The notes beneath the pieces were generated by a model. The model worked only from the letters and a program-made list of their open reading frames with translations, was not told the origin of the DNA and did not search any database. This document shows positions 13,218-21,362 of a DNA stretch of 21,464 nt, piece by piece. Both the position numbers and the translations under genes were made by a program. Position 1 is the stretch's first letter; each line of letters opens with the position of its first letter. Source of the stretch: a virus. The stretch covers positions 1 to 21,464 of the IMG/VR virus record IMGVR_UViG_3300029266_002008, one strand, 5' to 3'.

Positions 13218-14630
13218 GTGGCAGACGAAAACCATTTTGTTGAATTTTTGCGGAGATACCGTGACCAGCCTGTTCTTTTTGTGCGCGAGGTATTCGGCGT
13301 TACGCCGGACGCTTGGCAAGGGGAGATGATGATGGCTGTTGCTACTGGCAGCCGCCGTTTGAGCGTTGCCAGCGGCCACGGCGTTGGGAAATCTTCTGGT
13401 GCTAGTTGGATGATGCTCTGGTATTTGCTAACGCGCTACCCTGTTAAGATTGTTTGCACTAGCCCTACCAGCGCACAGTTATTCGACGCGCTTTTTGCGG
13501 AGTGTAGACGTTGGATTAATGAGATGCCGGATCAGCTAAAAGAATTGCTTATTGTTAAATCTGATCGGATTGAATTGGCTGCGGCTCCGGCGGAGGCATT
13601 TATTTCGGCTCGCACGAGCCGGGTAGAAACGCCAGAGGCTCTGGCTGGAATACACAGCGACCATGTGATGCTGGTGGCAGATGAAGCTAGCGGTATTCCT
13701 CCGCAGGTCTACGAGGCTTCAGCAGGCAGTATGTCGGGACAAAACTGTTGTACGTTGTTGCTTGGGAACCCGACCAGATCGAGCGGTTTTTTCTACGACA
13801 CGCACAATAAATTAAAGGCGGATTGGTGGACTAGGAAAGTTAGTTGCATCGATAGCCCTAGAGTTTCTGACGAGTATGTCGCGGAGATGCGGTCTCGTTA
13901 TTCAGAAGACAGCAATCAGTTCCGGGTGCGCGTTTTGGGCGAATTTCCCGTGATTGATGACGATGGCGTCATCCCGCATCATTTAGTTGAGAGTGCGATG
14001 AAGCGCGACATCCCAGATCGCCCGGGCGGCGTTGCTGTTTGGGGCTTGGATGTCAGCAGGTTTGGTTCGGATAAGAGCAGTTTGTGCAAGCGCGTTGGCC
14101 GTGTTGTGACCGAATTTAAGCTGTGGCAGGGGTTGGATTTGATGCAACTTACGGGGGCTCTAAAAGCCGAATATGATGCGTTGCCGCCTAGTGAGCGCCC
14201 AGAGGCCATTTATGTCGATTCCATAGGTTTGGGTTCGGCTGTTGTTGATCGAGGGCAAGAGTTAAATTTGCCTGTGATACCTGTTAATGTGAGCGAAAGC
14301 CCGAGCATGGGCGAGCAGTACATCAATCTGAGGGCTGAGCTTTGGTATAAAGCCAAGGCATTTCTAGAGGCTCGCGATTGTCGGCTGCCGAAAGATGATG
14401 ACTTGTTGGCTGAGCTTGTTGGCCCGACTTACACGTTTTCGTCCAACGGCAAGATCAAGGTCGAGAGTAAGGCCGACATGAAGAAACGGGGCGTAAAAAG
14501 CCCGAATATGGCCGATAGTTTTTGCCTGACCTTGAGCCGCGATGCGGCGATCGGAGTCCACGGCTCAGCGGCCAGTAGAAAATGGAACGCGCCGATCAGG
14601 CGCAACTTGCGCGGGGTTCGCGTGGCATAG
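13218..14630 (+). CDS. terL: Terminase large subunit
   Basis: The 470-residue protein starts at GTG (13218), five bases after the preceding stop, with a poor ribosome binding site, so coupling to the upstream gene is likely. The ATPase domain shows Walker A GHGVGKS (53-59) and Walker B VMLVADE (150-156). The C-terminal RNase H-like nuclease shows GLDVSRFG with Asp278, IYVDSIG with Asp334, and a PNMADSF motif near the end. This is the DNA-packaging motor and nuclease that cuts concatemers. Length and motif order match a complete large terminase. Confidence 0.95.
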   Translation: MADENHFVEFLRRYRDQPVLFVREVFGVTPDAWQGEMMMAVATGSRRLSVASGHGVGKSSGASWMMLWYLLTRYPVKIVCTSPTSAQLFDALFAECRRWINEMPDQLKELLIVKSDRIELAAAPAEAFISARTSRVETPEALAGIHSDHVMLVADEASGIPPQVYEASAGSMSGQNCCTLLLGNPTRSSGFFYDTHNKLKADWWTRKVSCIDSPRVSDEYVAEMRSRYSEDSNQFRVRVLGEFPVIDDDGVIPHHLVESAMKRDIPDRPGGVAVWGLDVSRFGSDKSSLCKRVGRVVTEFKLWQGLDLMQLTGALKAEYDALPPSERPEAIYVDSIGLGSAVVDRGQELNLPVIPVNVSESPSMGEQYINLRAELWYKAKAFLEARDCRLPKDDDLLAELVGPTYTFSSNGKIKVESKADMKKRGVKSPNMADSFCLTLSRDAAIGVHGSAASRKWNAPIRRNLRGVRVA

Positions 14631-14640
14631 GAGAGAACAA

Positions 14641-14712
14641 ATGTTTGGGAAAAAGAAAAAAGTGGCCAAGAAAAAGGCGTCGAAATCTAAGTCATCCAGT
14701 TCACGTTATTAA
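14641..14712 (+). CDS. Tiny Lys/Ser-rich peptide (23 aa)
   Basis: AGGAGAGAACAA gives an excellent ribosome binding site for the ATG at 14641, 10 bp after the terminase gene. The peptide, MFGKKKKVAKKKASKSKSSS and three more residues, is almost all Lys and Ser, as expected for nucleic-acid binding or a short disordered tail. It ends 2 bp before the next gene. Its size leaves room for a chance ORF, but the start signal is strong. Confidence 0.5.
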   Translation: MFGKKKKVAKKKASKSKSSSSRY

Positions 14713-14714
14713 GA

Positions 14715-15335
14715 ATGGCTGGGCTTTTCGGATTCAAAAATTTAGCTGATATGTTTAATGGTGGTGGCGCTGGCTACAGCGGCGACCAATTTATGTCAGG
14801 CGGCGGCAGTAAAATGGACGCCAACAGCGATGGCCGTATTAGCTCGAAAGAGTACGAATTTGATCAGTCCAAACCAAAGGCTAACAGGCAGGCGAAGCAC
14901 GATATTTTCTCGATGTTTAGCAATGACGTTGGCGCGACACCTCGCGGCAGCGGAATGTATCCGACCGGGCCTGCTAGTTTAGTAAACAACGGTGGTATAC
15001 TGGGCCAATTAATGTTCCCGGGTTCCAGAGGGCCAGTGAGCCCAAATGGCGCATATGATCAGAATGCTATGTGGCAGCCTAACGGCCCGGATGATCAACC
15101 GGAGCGCACGTTGATGCAGTTGTTGGATCAATACATGACAGGCCAGCGCGGCCCGATGGATACGATCAATAATAATATGATGGGCCAGCCTGCCCCAAGT
15201 GCGGCAGGGGAAACGCCTGCTTTTCAACAGTATTTGAAGGACAAAAGACGGTCAGAGGCAAGATTTAATAAACCACCAGCATCGATGGAAAAAATAAAGC
15301 AGTTATTCGCTGCGCGGCTGAGAGGGGAAAGCTAA
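14715..15335 (+). CDS. EF-hand-containing protein (206 aa), unknown phage function
   Basis: Residues 35-46 form a canonical calcium-binding EF-hand loop: D35, N37, D39, R41, S43 and E46 sit at the ligand positions, with Gly40 and Ile42 conserved as usual. The rest is Gly-, Asn-, Pro- and Gln-rich (GGGAGYSG, repeated 'GxMxP' stretches), low complexity and probably disordered. The ribosome binding site is weak. It lies between terminase and two large polyvalent-like proteins, where a portal gene would often be, so it may be a virion or co-injected protein. A single EF-hand loop is also seen in dockerin-like modules. Confidence 0.7.
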   Translation: MAGLFGFKNLADMFNGGGAGYSGDQFMSGGGSKMDANSDGRISSKEYEFDQSKPKANRQAKHDIFSMFSNDVGATPRGSGMYPTGPASLVNNGGILGQLMFPGSRGPVSPNGAYDQNAMWQPNGPDDQPERTLMQLLDQYMTGQRGPMDTINNNMMGQPAPSAAGETPAFQQYLKDKRRSEARFNKPPASMEKIKQLFAARLRGES

Positions 15336-16696
15336 TGTCAGGCATTGTAGGAAAATTGATGCGCGGCAGCAGATCGCTTACCGACCTGATCCCGCAGCCG
15401 CCAGCACCCATTTCGGCGATCGGCCACAATATGCCGCCAGCGTCCATGCGGATGCGCCCGATTGACAGTGTAGACAATCCAGCGGGATCAAATCCAAGAT
15501 ACCGTGGCCCTGCCCCGGATCGCTCTGGTGGATCGTTTGAGCGATATCGGCCAAAGAACATTCCCGGGAGAATGGGGCGCTTAATTTCACGGGCCGACGA
15601 TGCCAACGACCCGATCAATTCGATGTTTGATAATTACATTAAAAGCGGCATCCAATTCGGAGGAGAAGATTGGTACAACACCGAAGAAATGCGCGATTGG
15701 TTTGTCGATCTTTTAGGCCCGGATCGGGGCCACGACGAATGGAGCGAATTTGTCGAGATGATCGGCGCTACTAGCACCGGGTCAAATGTCCCTCAAAACC
15801 TCCGGGCTGGCACATTCTACAGAGCGATTGCCGATCCTGACGAGCGGCTCGCGGTTGCTATGCTTGTGAAACAGGGCGGGATAACCCCTGCGGATGCGGC
15901 CAAAAAATTAGGCATTAGTGTGCCGAATGCGCCGAAGGGATACGGTTACGGGCATGTGATGCAAAAGGGGCAGGCAGGCAACATTGTAAATCAGCTAGAC
16001 GGCAAGTGGGATCGCCAGACGCCGCCTGATTTGAAGGGCGCGGCGCTATCTAAGCATTTGCAGGCAAATCCAAAAGTGAAAGGCTTTGCGAACAGCCTCA
16101 AGGGCAGCGATACAAATATTGCGGCTGACAAGCATTTTATGCGAATGTTGGCGATGGCGGACGGCGGCTCTGACTTTTTGTCGGGTCAAGCGCAATTGTC
16201 TCAGGAGAACATCGCGATTGTTAAAAAGGCTTTTGGGCCTCGCAAAATGAAAAAATACATAACGATCCGAAAGACAGGCACCGGGCAAGAGATCACCACG
16301 GTTAATTTAGCCAAAGCGGTTTCGGACGGCGTCATCAAATCGACTGCCCCGTTTTCGCGGATGCCAACGGCTTGGCTGGATACGCCCAAAGGAACAGAAT
16401 ATGCGGCGCTGGAGGAAATGGCGCAACGTCTAGCCAAAAACTACAACATGACGCCTGCGCAGTTTCAAGCTAGCCTTTGGATGGGCGCTGGTGACATCAC
16501 CGGGCTCGCTGACGAGAGCCAAGGCACGGCGATGGAGTTGTTCCGCAGAACGCTTGACAAGCGCGCTGGTGAGCGCGGCTTGAGCCGTCAGGGCATGCTC
16601 AAAGATTTTATTGTAAACCGCTCCCCGCTGGCGGTAGGCGGCACAGGCATAATGGGGTCAATGATGTCTCCCCGAGCAGATGAAACAGGGCAATAA
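15335..16696 (+). CDS. Large protein (453 aa) resembling part of phage polyvalent proteins
   Basis: It overlaps the preceding stop by one base. The N-terminal ~85 residues are Pro/Arg-rich and disordered, with the motif IGHN at 29-32. From ~105 the protein has a globular region with WYNTEEMRDWFVDLLG, then GATSTGSNVPQNLRAG, and near 315-385 PTAWLDTPKGTEYAALEEMA and MTPAQFQASLWMGAGD. I recognise this layout as like a domain of uncharacterised (DUF7178-like) modules in phage polyvalent proteins; the match is from memory and tentative. The C-terminus is Gly/Met-rich and hydrophobic. It probably works with the next protein, perhaps after injection. Confidence 0.7.
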   Translation: MSGIVGKLMRGSRSLTDLIPQPPAPISAIGHNMPPASMRMRPIDSVDNPAGSNPRYRGPAPDRSGGSFERYRPKNIPGRMGRLISRADDANDPINSMFDNYIKSGIQFGGEDWYNTEEMRDWFVDLLGPDRGHDEWSEFVEMIGATSTGSNVPQNLRAGTFYRAIADPDERLAVAMLVKQGGITPADAAKKLGISVPNAPKGYGYGHVMQKGQAGNIVNQLDGKWDRQTPPDLKGAALSKHLQANPKVKGFANSLKGSDTNIAADKHFMRMLAMADGGSDFLSGQAQLSQENIAIVKKAFGPRKMKKYITIRKTGTGQEITTVNLAKAVSDGVIKSTAPFSRMPTAWLDTPKGTEYAALEEMAQRLAKNYNMTPAQFQASLWMGAGDITGLADESQGTAMELFRRTLDKRAGERGLSRQGMLKDFIVNRSPLAVGGTGIMGSMMSPRADETGQ

Positions 16697-16697
16697 A

Positions 16698-19010
16698 ATG
16701 GGTATATTAGATTTTCTAAATAGCCGTTATTCGCCGCAACCTGAAAATCGCTTTGGCGACATCGGTGGCAAGGCCGGAAGACAGATGCTCAGCGATGCGA
16801 AGATGATCGGCCAGAACGCTGGCAACGTGACTTATAATGCTCTGCCGGAGTTTATGCGTGGCGGCATTATGGAGCCCGTAAACCGGGCGATCACTTATCC
16901 GGTGGATATGGCGCTCGCGGCGCTGACGGGCGCAACAGGCGCAACAGAAAAAGCTGTGGGTTACGCCTCAGAGATTATTGGCGGCGATACGGCAAGCGAA
17001 AAAAGGCTCTTCAAGGACGTGATGGGTGGCCTTGAAGTGGCAGGCTTTGGCCCTCATGGCAAACTGGCTGGAATACTCTCTGGGCCTGCTATGCGGTCTC
17101 TGAGGGCTGGTATGAACAATCGAGGGCAGATGCCCACTGTCGGCACCAATTTTGCCAACATTGGCCACAACGGCGGCCCGTCTTTGGAGCCGTTACCAAG
17201 GCCTAAATTACAGGATATGTATTCGCCCTCAATTAAAGCCGCTGAGGCCATGCCGCAGTCAAAAGGGACATACGAGCAACTGCGCGCAATGATGATCAAA
17301 GGCGGCGCAAAAGAGGACGAATTAGAGTGGTCGGGATTTGACAATAAATTTCGGGACATGCCCAAAGTAACAAAAGACGGTATTATCACATATTTGCAGC
17401 ATTATGCAGGCAATAGCATGCTCGATGAATCCAGTGATACGGCCCCCGGTATTTTGGATGATGATAGCACGTTGAGTTCGGACGAATTGTCTTCTCGTTG
17501 GGTCGAGGATCGTCTGGATGACGAGACAGAATACTACATGGATAGCGTCCGGTACGACATGCTCTACGGCGGCGGCCAAGACACAGTCCAATATTCAGAT
17601 TTAAACGCAGAGGAAGCGCAAAAAATTGCTGATGAAATGGGCTTTGGGAGTGTCGAGCTATTTGAAGAAAATTTAATGAACAAATTTCAAGGTGACGATA
17701 CTTGGATGACGCCTCAAGATTACGGCAGAGACAACACAAGATCGGGCTACACACTGCATGCTGACGAAGACGAAGCGCTCGACTACACTATGAGTTATGA
17801 ATCAGCCCGGGAGTATGCGGATGAGAGCTTACGAGAACAGGTAGGCCAAATGGATGTGGTGGACGTTCGCGATGAGCTTGGCCTGTCAGTTTCGGCAGAT
17901 ATTGGCGAAGTTCAGTACAGTGATTATTTCACTACCGGGGTCGAAGATTACACAGAAAATAGGTATCAATATGTGCCGCCTGACCAAAACTTGCGCGGTG
18001 GCACTTTCGATCAATCTCATTGGTTAGAAGAGGACAATTTGGTGCATACCCGCACCGGGCTGTTCCCCGTAATAGGCGGCGGCAAAACACATCACGTTGG
18101 TGAAATCCAGTCAGATTGGGGCCAACAGTTGCGTAAAACAAAAGAGTCCACTGATTATCATAATCTTACCAACCCAAATCAGGCTGGCCCATCATACCGT
18201 TCTAAAACATTTGACGAGCAAGCTGTCGAGGGGCGTTATCAACAGGCAAGAATTGAAGTGGGCGACCTCCAAAGGTCGGCCAGATCAGCGTTTAAGTTTA
18301 GCCAGAAAATAGCCGATTCTGATGAAGCGATCGACCATATAAATGTTCTTGGAGACATTAAAAAATATCAAGAAGATGTGCTGGGCATACCGCACAATCC
18401 TAATCCTTCTGATGGCACTAGCCAATTATATGAGCCAAACAATAATGTCCTACTTTCTTACTTAATGGATGAAAATTCAAACACCACAATTGCGACTGAT
18501 TTTCGTGACCGTTACGGCGCACGATATGCTGAAATGATGCCGGACTATCAAGCTGGTCTGAAACAGAACAATACCCTGAGTGCGAAAGAGGGTGGCCCAC
18601 TGATCAGCAGTACAAACAAATGGGTTGATTTCGCCCTGCGGCAAGAACTCCAAAAAGCAATTAATTCTGGCGAGGATTACATAACATTGGGGTCGGCTGA
18701 CATGGCGTCAGATATGACAATGGAGCGCAGTGAGGGCGGCGAATTTTACGACAAAATTGTGCCTCAAAGGATGAAAGCGGTTCTAAAGAAATTGGACTCA
18801 AAAGCCAAATTGGAGCGCGTCACTATCCAGACCGGGGACGGCGAACGAAATGTTCTAGGGCTGCGCCTTACCGACGATCTGGTGCGCAAAATTGCGGCCA
18901 AGGGTGGCATACCATTATTTTCAGCAGCGCTAGCCGCTCAAGGGCCAGCATCACAGCGCGCTGATCAGCCCAAGGGCAACGGCATCATGGCCGCGCTGAG
19001 CGGAACATAG
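16698..19010 (+). CDS. Large protein (770 aa) with EIQSDW domain, phage polyvalent-protein type
   Basis: I prefer the ATG at 16698, one base after the previous stop, with AGGG upstream. Motifs in order: IGHNGGPSLE (155-164); a YEQLRAMMIKGGAKEDELEWSG block and PKVTKDGII (192-230); an acidic insert (~250-430); HVGEIQSDW (466-474); an STNKWVDFAL helix (~638); GEFYDKIVP (681-689); and GIPLFS near the end (737-742). These match the EIQSDW module I know from large phage polyvalent proteins, whose function is unproven but which are thought to be delivered with the DNA. It is a stand-alone version here, with an unusually long acidic middle. Not a portal or capsid gene. Confidence 0.8.
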   Translation: MGILDFLNSRYSPQPENRFGDIGGKAGRQMLSDAKMIGQNAGNVTYNALPEFMRGGIMEPVNRAITYPVDMALAALTGATGATEKAVGYASEIIGGDTASEKRLFKDVMGGLEVAGFGPHGKLAGILSGPAMRSLRAGMNNRGQMPTVGTNFANIGHNGGPSLEPLPRPKLQDMYSPSIKAAEAMPQSKGTYEQLRAMMIKGGAKEDELEWSGFDNKFRDMPKVTKDGIITYLQHYAGNSMLDESSDTAPGILDDDSTLSSDELSSRWVEDRLDDETEYYMDSVRYDMLYGGGQDTVQYSDLNAEEAQKIADEMGFGSVELFEENLMNKFQGDDTWMTPQDYGRDNTRSGYTLHADEDEALDYTMSYESAREYADESLREQVGQMDVVDVRDELGLSVSADIGEVQYSDYFTTGVEDYTENRYQYVPPDQNLRGGTFDQSHWLEEDNLVHTRTGLFPVIGGGKTHHVGEIQSDWGQQLRKTKESTDYHNLTNPNQAGPSYRSKTFDEQAVEGRYQQARIEVGDLQRSARSAFKFSQKIADSDEAIDHINVLGDIKKYQEDVLGIPHNPNPSDGTSQLYEPNNNVLLSYLMDENSNTTIATDFRDRYGARYAEMMPDYQAGLKQNNTLSAKEGGPLISSTNKWVDFALRQELQKAINSGEDYITLGSADMASDMTMERSEGGEFYDKIVPQRMKAVLKKLDSKAKLERVTIQTGDGERNVLGLRLTDDLVRKIAAKGGIPLFSAALAAQGPASQRADQPKGNGIMAALSGT

Positions 19011-19019
19011 GGGGTTGTT

Positions 19020-19235
19020 ATGACCAAAGAGGACAAAAGACACTTAGACTATGAGGTATACCAAAAAAACAGGCGGCATATGTGCTGGTGCAGTTTGGGC
19101 ATGATGTCGGTTTGCACTATCGCAACTGTTCTGGACCCGGGGCGGATGGAAGCAGCGGAAAGTATTTTGATGGCACAGTTTCTGGCCCTTTCGGGCCTTG
19201 TGGCGAGTTACTTCATCGTGGGGCAAAAAGAATGA
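19020..19235 (+). CDS. Two-span membrane protein (71 aa), holin-like or antiholin
   Basis: GGGGG before the ATG at 19020 is a strong ribosome binding site. The product has a charged N-terminus (MTKEDKRHLDYEVYQKNRR), a first hydrophobic segment CWCSLGMMSVCTIATVL and a second, SILMAQFLALSGLVASYFIV. Its stop overlaps the next start as ATGA. Two membrane spans directly before a 3TM holin and an endolysin suggest a second holin or an antiholin that times lysis. No sequence family is recognised. Confidence 0.65.
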   Translation: MTKEDKRHLDYEVYQKNRRHMCWCSLGMMSVCTIATVLDPGRMEAAESILMAQFLALSGLVASYFIVGQKE

Positions 19236-19639
19236 GCATACTGAATGCATTGATCGGCCCGGTAACGGGCCTACTGGACAGCGTTATTACTGATAAGGAT
19301 GAGCGCGCCCGGTTGGCCCATGAGATCGCCACAATGAGCGAGAAACACGCTCAGCAGGCATTGCTTGGCCAGTTAGAAATAAACAAAGCAGAGGCGGCCT
19401 CAGGATCGCTTTTTAAGGGCGGCTGGCGTCCGATGGTGGGCTGGATCGCGGCACTTTCGTTCGGTTACACATATTTACTCTACCCGATTATCGGCGCGTT
19501 TTACGGCCACTATTTTGAGTTTAATTTCGATGAAATAGCGCCGAAACTTGACGATGGACCGATGCTCACTGTTTTGGCCGGAATGCTGGGGATTGGAACG
19601 CTCAGAACGTATGAAAAACAAAAAGGGTTGACCAAATGA
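19232..19639 (+). CDS. 3TM-type holin
   Basis: The 135-residue protein begins MSILNALIGPVTGLLDSVI, continues with a charged helix (TDKDERARLAHEIATMSEK), then a WRPMVGWIAALSFGYTYLLYP membrane region and a final hydrophobic segment DGPMLTVLAGMLGIGTLRTYE. This matches the pattern of the Holin_3TMs family found beside phage endolysins. It would open the inner membrane for the endolysin, which has no signal peptide. ATGA overlaps on both sides bind it into one lysis unit. Confidence 0.8.
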   Translation: MSILNALIGPVTGLLDSVITDKDERARLAHEIATMSEKHAQQALLGQLEINKAEAASGSLFKGGWRPMVGWIAALSFGYTYLLYPIIGAFYGHYFEFNFDEIAPKLDDGPMLTVLAGMLGIGTLRTYEKQKGLTK

Positions 19640-20106
19640 GTTACAAACTATCCAAGCGATCATTAAAGCGGCTTGACGGCGTACACCCACAACTTGTTGA
19701 AACTGTTAAAATCGCGCTGGGCAAATACGCAGTGTATGATTTTGGTGTTACCTGCGGCGTCAGGGATTTGAAAACCCAGAAAAAACTGTTGAAAAGTGGC
19801 GCGTCGAAAACATTAAAAAGCAAACATTTAGTACAATCAGACGGGTATTCACATGCTGTCGATCTGGTTGCTTATGATGGCTCTGTCAGGTGGGAGATGC
19901 CCTACTACATTGCGACAGCAGAGGCGATGCGTGACGCCGCGCAAGAGGTAGGTCTAGCGATGACTTGGGGCGCTTGTTGGCACGTCAAGGACTATTGCGC
20001 AGTCGAAGAAGATTGTGACGATTTGATGGACGATTACATTGCCCTGCGCCGATCTCAGTCGCGAAAAGCCTTTCTCGATGGACCACATTGGCAAGCCCGG
20101 TTTTAA
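19636..20106 (+). CDS. Endolysin, M15-type peptidase
   Basis: The 156-residue protein has the zinc-peptidase signature of VanY/M15 enzymes: S-K-H (His64), then G-Y-S-H-A-V-D-L with Asp76, and a late FLDGPHWQ with His151 as the third ligand. It lacks a signal peptide, fitting holin-dependent release. It would cut peptide bonds in peptidoglycan (endopeptidase or carboxypeptidase activity). The usual PHFE end is PHWQ here, and a ~35-residue acidic insert (CAVEEDCDDLMDD) lies between WG and PH. The ATGA overlap with the holin and end-overlap with the convergent regulator are clear. Confidence 0.85.
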   Translation: MSYKLSKRSLKRLDGVHPQLVETVKIALGKYAVYDFGVTCGVRDLKTQKKLLKSGASKTLKSKHLVQSDGYSHAVDLVAYDGSVRWEMPYYIATAEAMRDAAQEVGLAMTWGACWHVKDYCAVEEDCDDLMDDYIALRRSQSRKAFLDGPHWQARF

Positions 20107-20300
20107 TCGGGCCATTCCGGTGGTCGATAGCCAGCTAGAAACCACTGCATACAGCGCGCAGCAATTGGGTTGACGGGCCTGCTATCTTGATCTGATTCCC
20201 ATTTGCGAATTGTGCGCTTGTCTGTGTTTAATATTAGGCCAAGCTGGGCAGATGACAGGCCCAGCGAATTACGGGCCTGCTTGAATTGTTTGGGGGTCAT
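20103..20300 (-). CDS. XRE-type helix-turn-helix regulator (65 aa)
   Basis: The protein is a single helix-turn-helix unit: MTPKQFKQARNSLGLSSAQL and LNTDKRTIRKWES form the DNA-binding helices, and a short MQWFLAGYRPPEWPD tail follows. Its 3' end overlaps the endolysin 3' end by 4 bp, and its start overlaps the previous minus-strand stop as ATGA. Likely a local regulator of this right-hand minus-strand operon or of late genes. Confidence 0.75.
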   Translation of the reverse strand: MTPKQFKQARNSLGLSSAQLGLILNTDKRTIRKWESDQDSRPVNPIAARCMQWFLAGYRPPEWPD

Positions 20301-20677
20301 GCTGTCTCCAAAATTTTAGCGGCTTCAACGTACAATTCGAAAACGTGAACTATAGACTGCCATGCTTCTGCGCTGTCGGCATATCCATCAAGCCACATGT
20401 GTCGCATATCCGCTGGACATAAATCTTCATCATAATCATCCTCAACGTCATGGTTGACATAGGCTGACGGGTGGCTACTCCATAGCCATACTTCAGTCGG
20501 GCTGTCCCAATCCCAGCTAAGGAAGTCATGCTTGCGCTCAAGCCGCTGGGCTTTGCGCTTCAGACGTGTAGTGTCCTGTTCGATTTTTACAAGCACATCC
20601 ACTTGCTTTTGAATAGCGCGTGTGGCGGCTTTCTGCTTGGCAATTGTAGCTTTGAGTTGGTCAACTTTGCTGGTCAT
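20297..20677 (-). CDS. Coiled-coil plus acidic protein (126 aa), hypothetical
   Basis: The ATG at 20677 has AAGGAGAA upstream, within the repeated leader described here. The first ~50 residues form a likely coiled coil (KVDQLKATIAKQKAATRAIQ, then RLKRKAQRLERK). The second half has Trp-rich and acidic stretches (DWDSPTEVWLW, DVEDDYDEDLC). No family is recognised. Acidic surface segments in small phage proteins can mimic DNA, but that is only a suggestion. Confidence 0.6.
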   Translation of the reverse strand: MTSKVDQLKATIAKQKAATRAIQKQVDVLVKIEQDTTRLKRKAQRLERKHDFLSWDWDSPTEVWLWSSHPSAYVNHDVEDDYDEDLCPADMRHMWLDGYADSAEAWQSIVHVFELYVEAAKILETA

Positions 20678-20691
20678 TGTGTCGTTCTCCT

Positions 20692-20714
20692 TAGATGGGC
20701 TTGATTGCCCGGTT
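20692..20714 (-). repeat. Repeated leader with GGGC stem-loop, copy 1
   Basis: TAGATGGGCTTGATTGCCCGGTT (written in two parts: TAGATGGGCTTG and ATTGCCCGGTT) occurs before the gene at 20677 and again, with one mismatch, before the gene at 21321. On the minus strand, GGGC and GCCC flank a six-base loop, just upstream of the ribosome binding site. Confidence 0.7.
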
Positions 20715-20992
20715 TAAATGCCAACGTATCCGGCGTCAGAAATCGCTCCGACATAACCGCCAGTATTGTTGCGCCGCAGAAATTCTGTAAGCAAGAAAAT
20801 GGTGGTAAACCGTTTGCGGTTCGGTAAATACACAACAATGTATCTCATCGGCACAGTTACATCGAAATGTGCGAGGCATTCTTCTGCCAGTTTTTGTCCC
20901 TTGGAGTTGGCGAATTGTGGGCTTTTAAATGTTTTGACGGCGCGATTATCGTCGTTCAAAAGCTCCTCGATCATGGCCGTTATATTTTGCAT
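20714..20992 (-). CDS. Hypothetical protein (92 aa)
   Basis: The ATG at 20992 is preceded by GGATTAGGAGACCGAAAG, a good ribosome binding site. The product (MQNITAMIEELLNDDNRAVK...) is soluble, with a short beta-like MRYIVVYLPNRKRFTTIF middle and a Gly-rich end. It lacks the repeated leader. No family is recognised. Confidence 0.55.
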   Translation of the reverse strand: MQNITAMIEELLNDDNRAVKTFKSPQFANSKGQKLAEECLAHFDVTVPMRYIVVYLPNRKRFTTIFLLTEFLRRNNTGGYVGAISDAGYVGI

Positions 20993-21003
20993 CTTTCGGT
21001 CTC

Positions 21004-21321
21004 CTAATCCTCAAGCGACAGCCGCATAATTTTAGCGAACAATGTTGGATCGTTGAGCGTCATTTGACGAGGGTCACAGAAGGTATAACAGCTACACATT
21101 CCAAAATATGCGTTTCCCTGTTTCATGGCGTCATCAATGGCAGCCTGAGCTTCTGGCTCCTCGCTCCCGTATCCAAACTGGTTAAGGTAGACGAGTTTAG
21201 TTATCTGGTCGTTTTCTACGTGAGCGATTGCGTGTCCTGATCCATGATAAAGTTTGCTTTCGGCATCATTTAGCGAAACAAAGTCACAAGCCTTGCCATG
21301 TTCTAATCGTGTTTTAATCAT
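21004..21321 (-). CDS. Hypothetical protein (105 aa)
   Basis: The ATG at 21321 follows TAGGAGTAAGCAA, just after the second copy of the repeated leader. The product (MIKTRLEHGKACDFVSLN...) has a beta-rich middle (AIAHVENDQITKLVYL), an acidic helix (SEEPEAQAAIDDAM) and a Cys cluster (MCSCYTFCD) that could bind a metal or form disulfides. Unknown family. Confidence 0.55.
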   Translation of the reverse strand: MIKTRLEHGKACDFVSLNDAESKLYHGSGHAIAHVENDQITKLVYLNQFGYGSEEPEAQAAIDDAMKQGNAYFGMCSCYTFCDPRQMTLNDPTLFAKIMRLSLED

Positions 21322-21332
21322 TTGCTTACTCC

Positions 21333-21355
21333 TAGATGGGCTTCATTGCCCGGTT
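21333..21355 (-). repeat. Repeated leader with GGGC stem-loop, copy 2
   Basis: TAGATGGGCTTC followed by ATTGCCCGGTT is the second copy, one base different from the copy at 20692. A separate GGGGGC/GCCCCC hairpin lies close by at 21363-21380. Confidence 0.7.
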
Positions 21356-21362
21356 GATGGGC

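Noticed and set aside
15335-16696. Portal protein downstream of terminase
   Set aside because: Position suggested it, but the sequence shows none of the usual portal features and ends in a Gly/Met-rich tail; it resembles polyvalent-protein domains instead.
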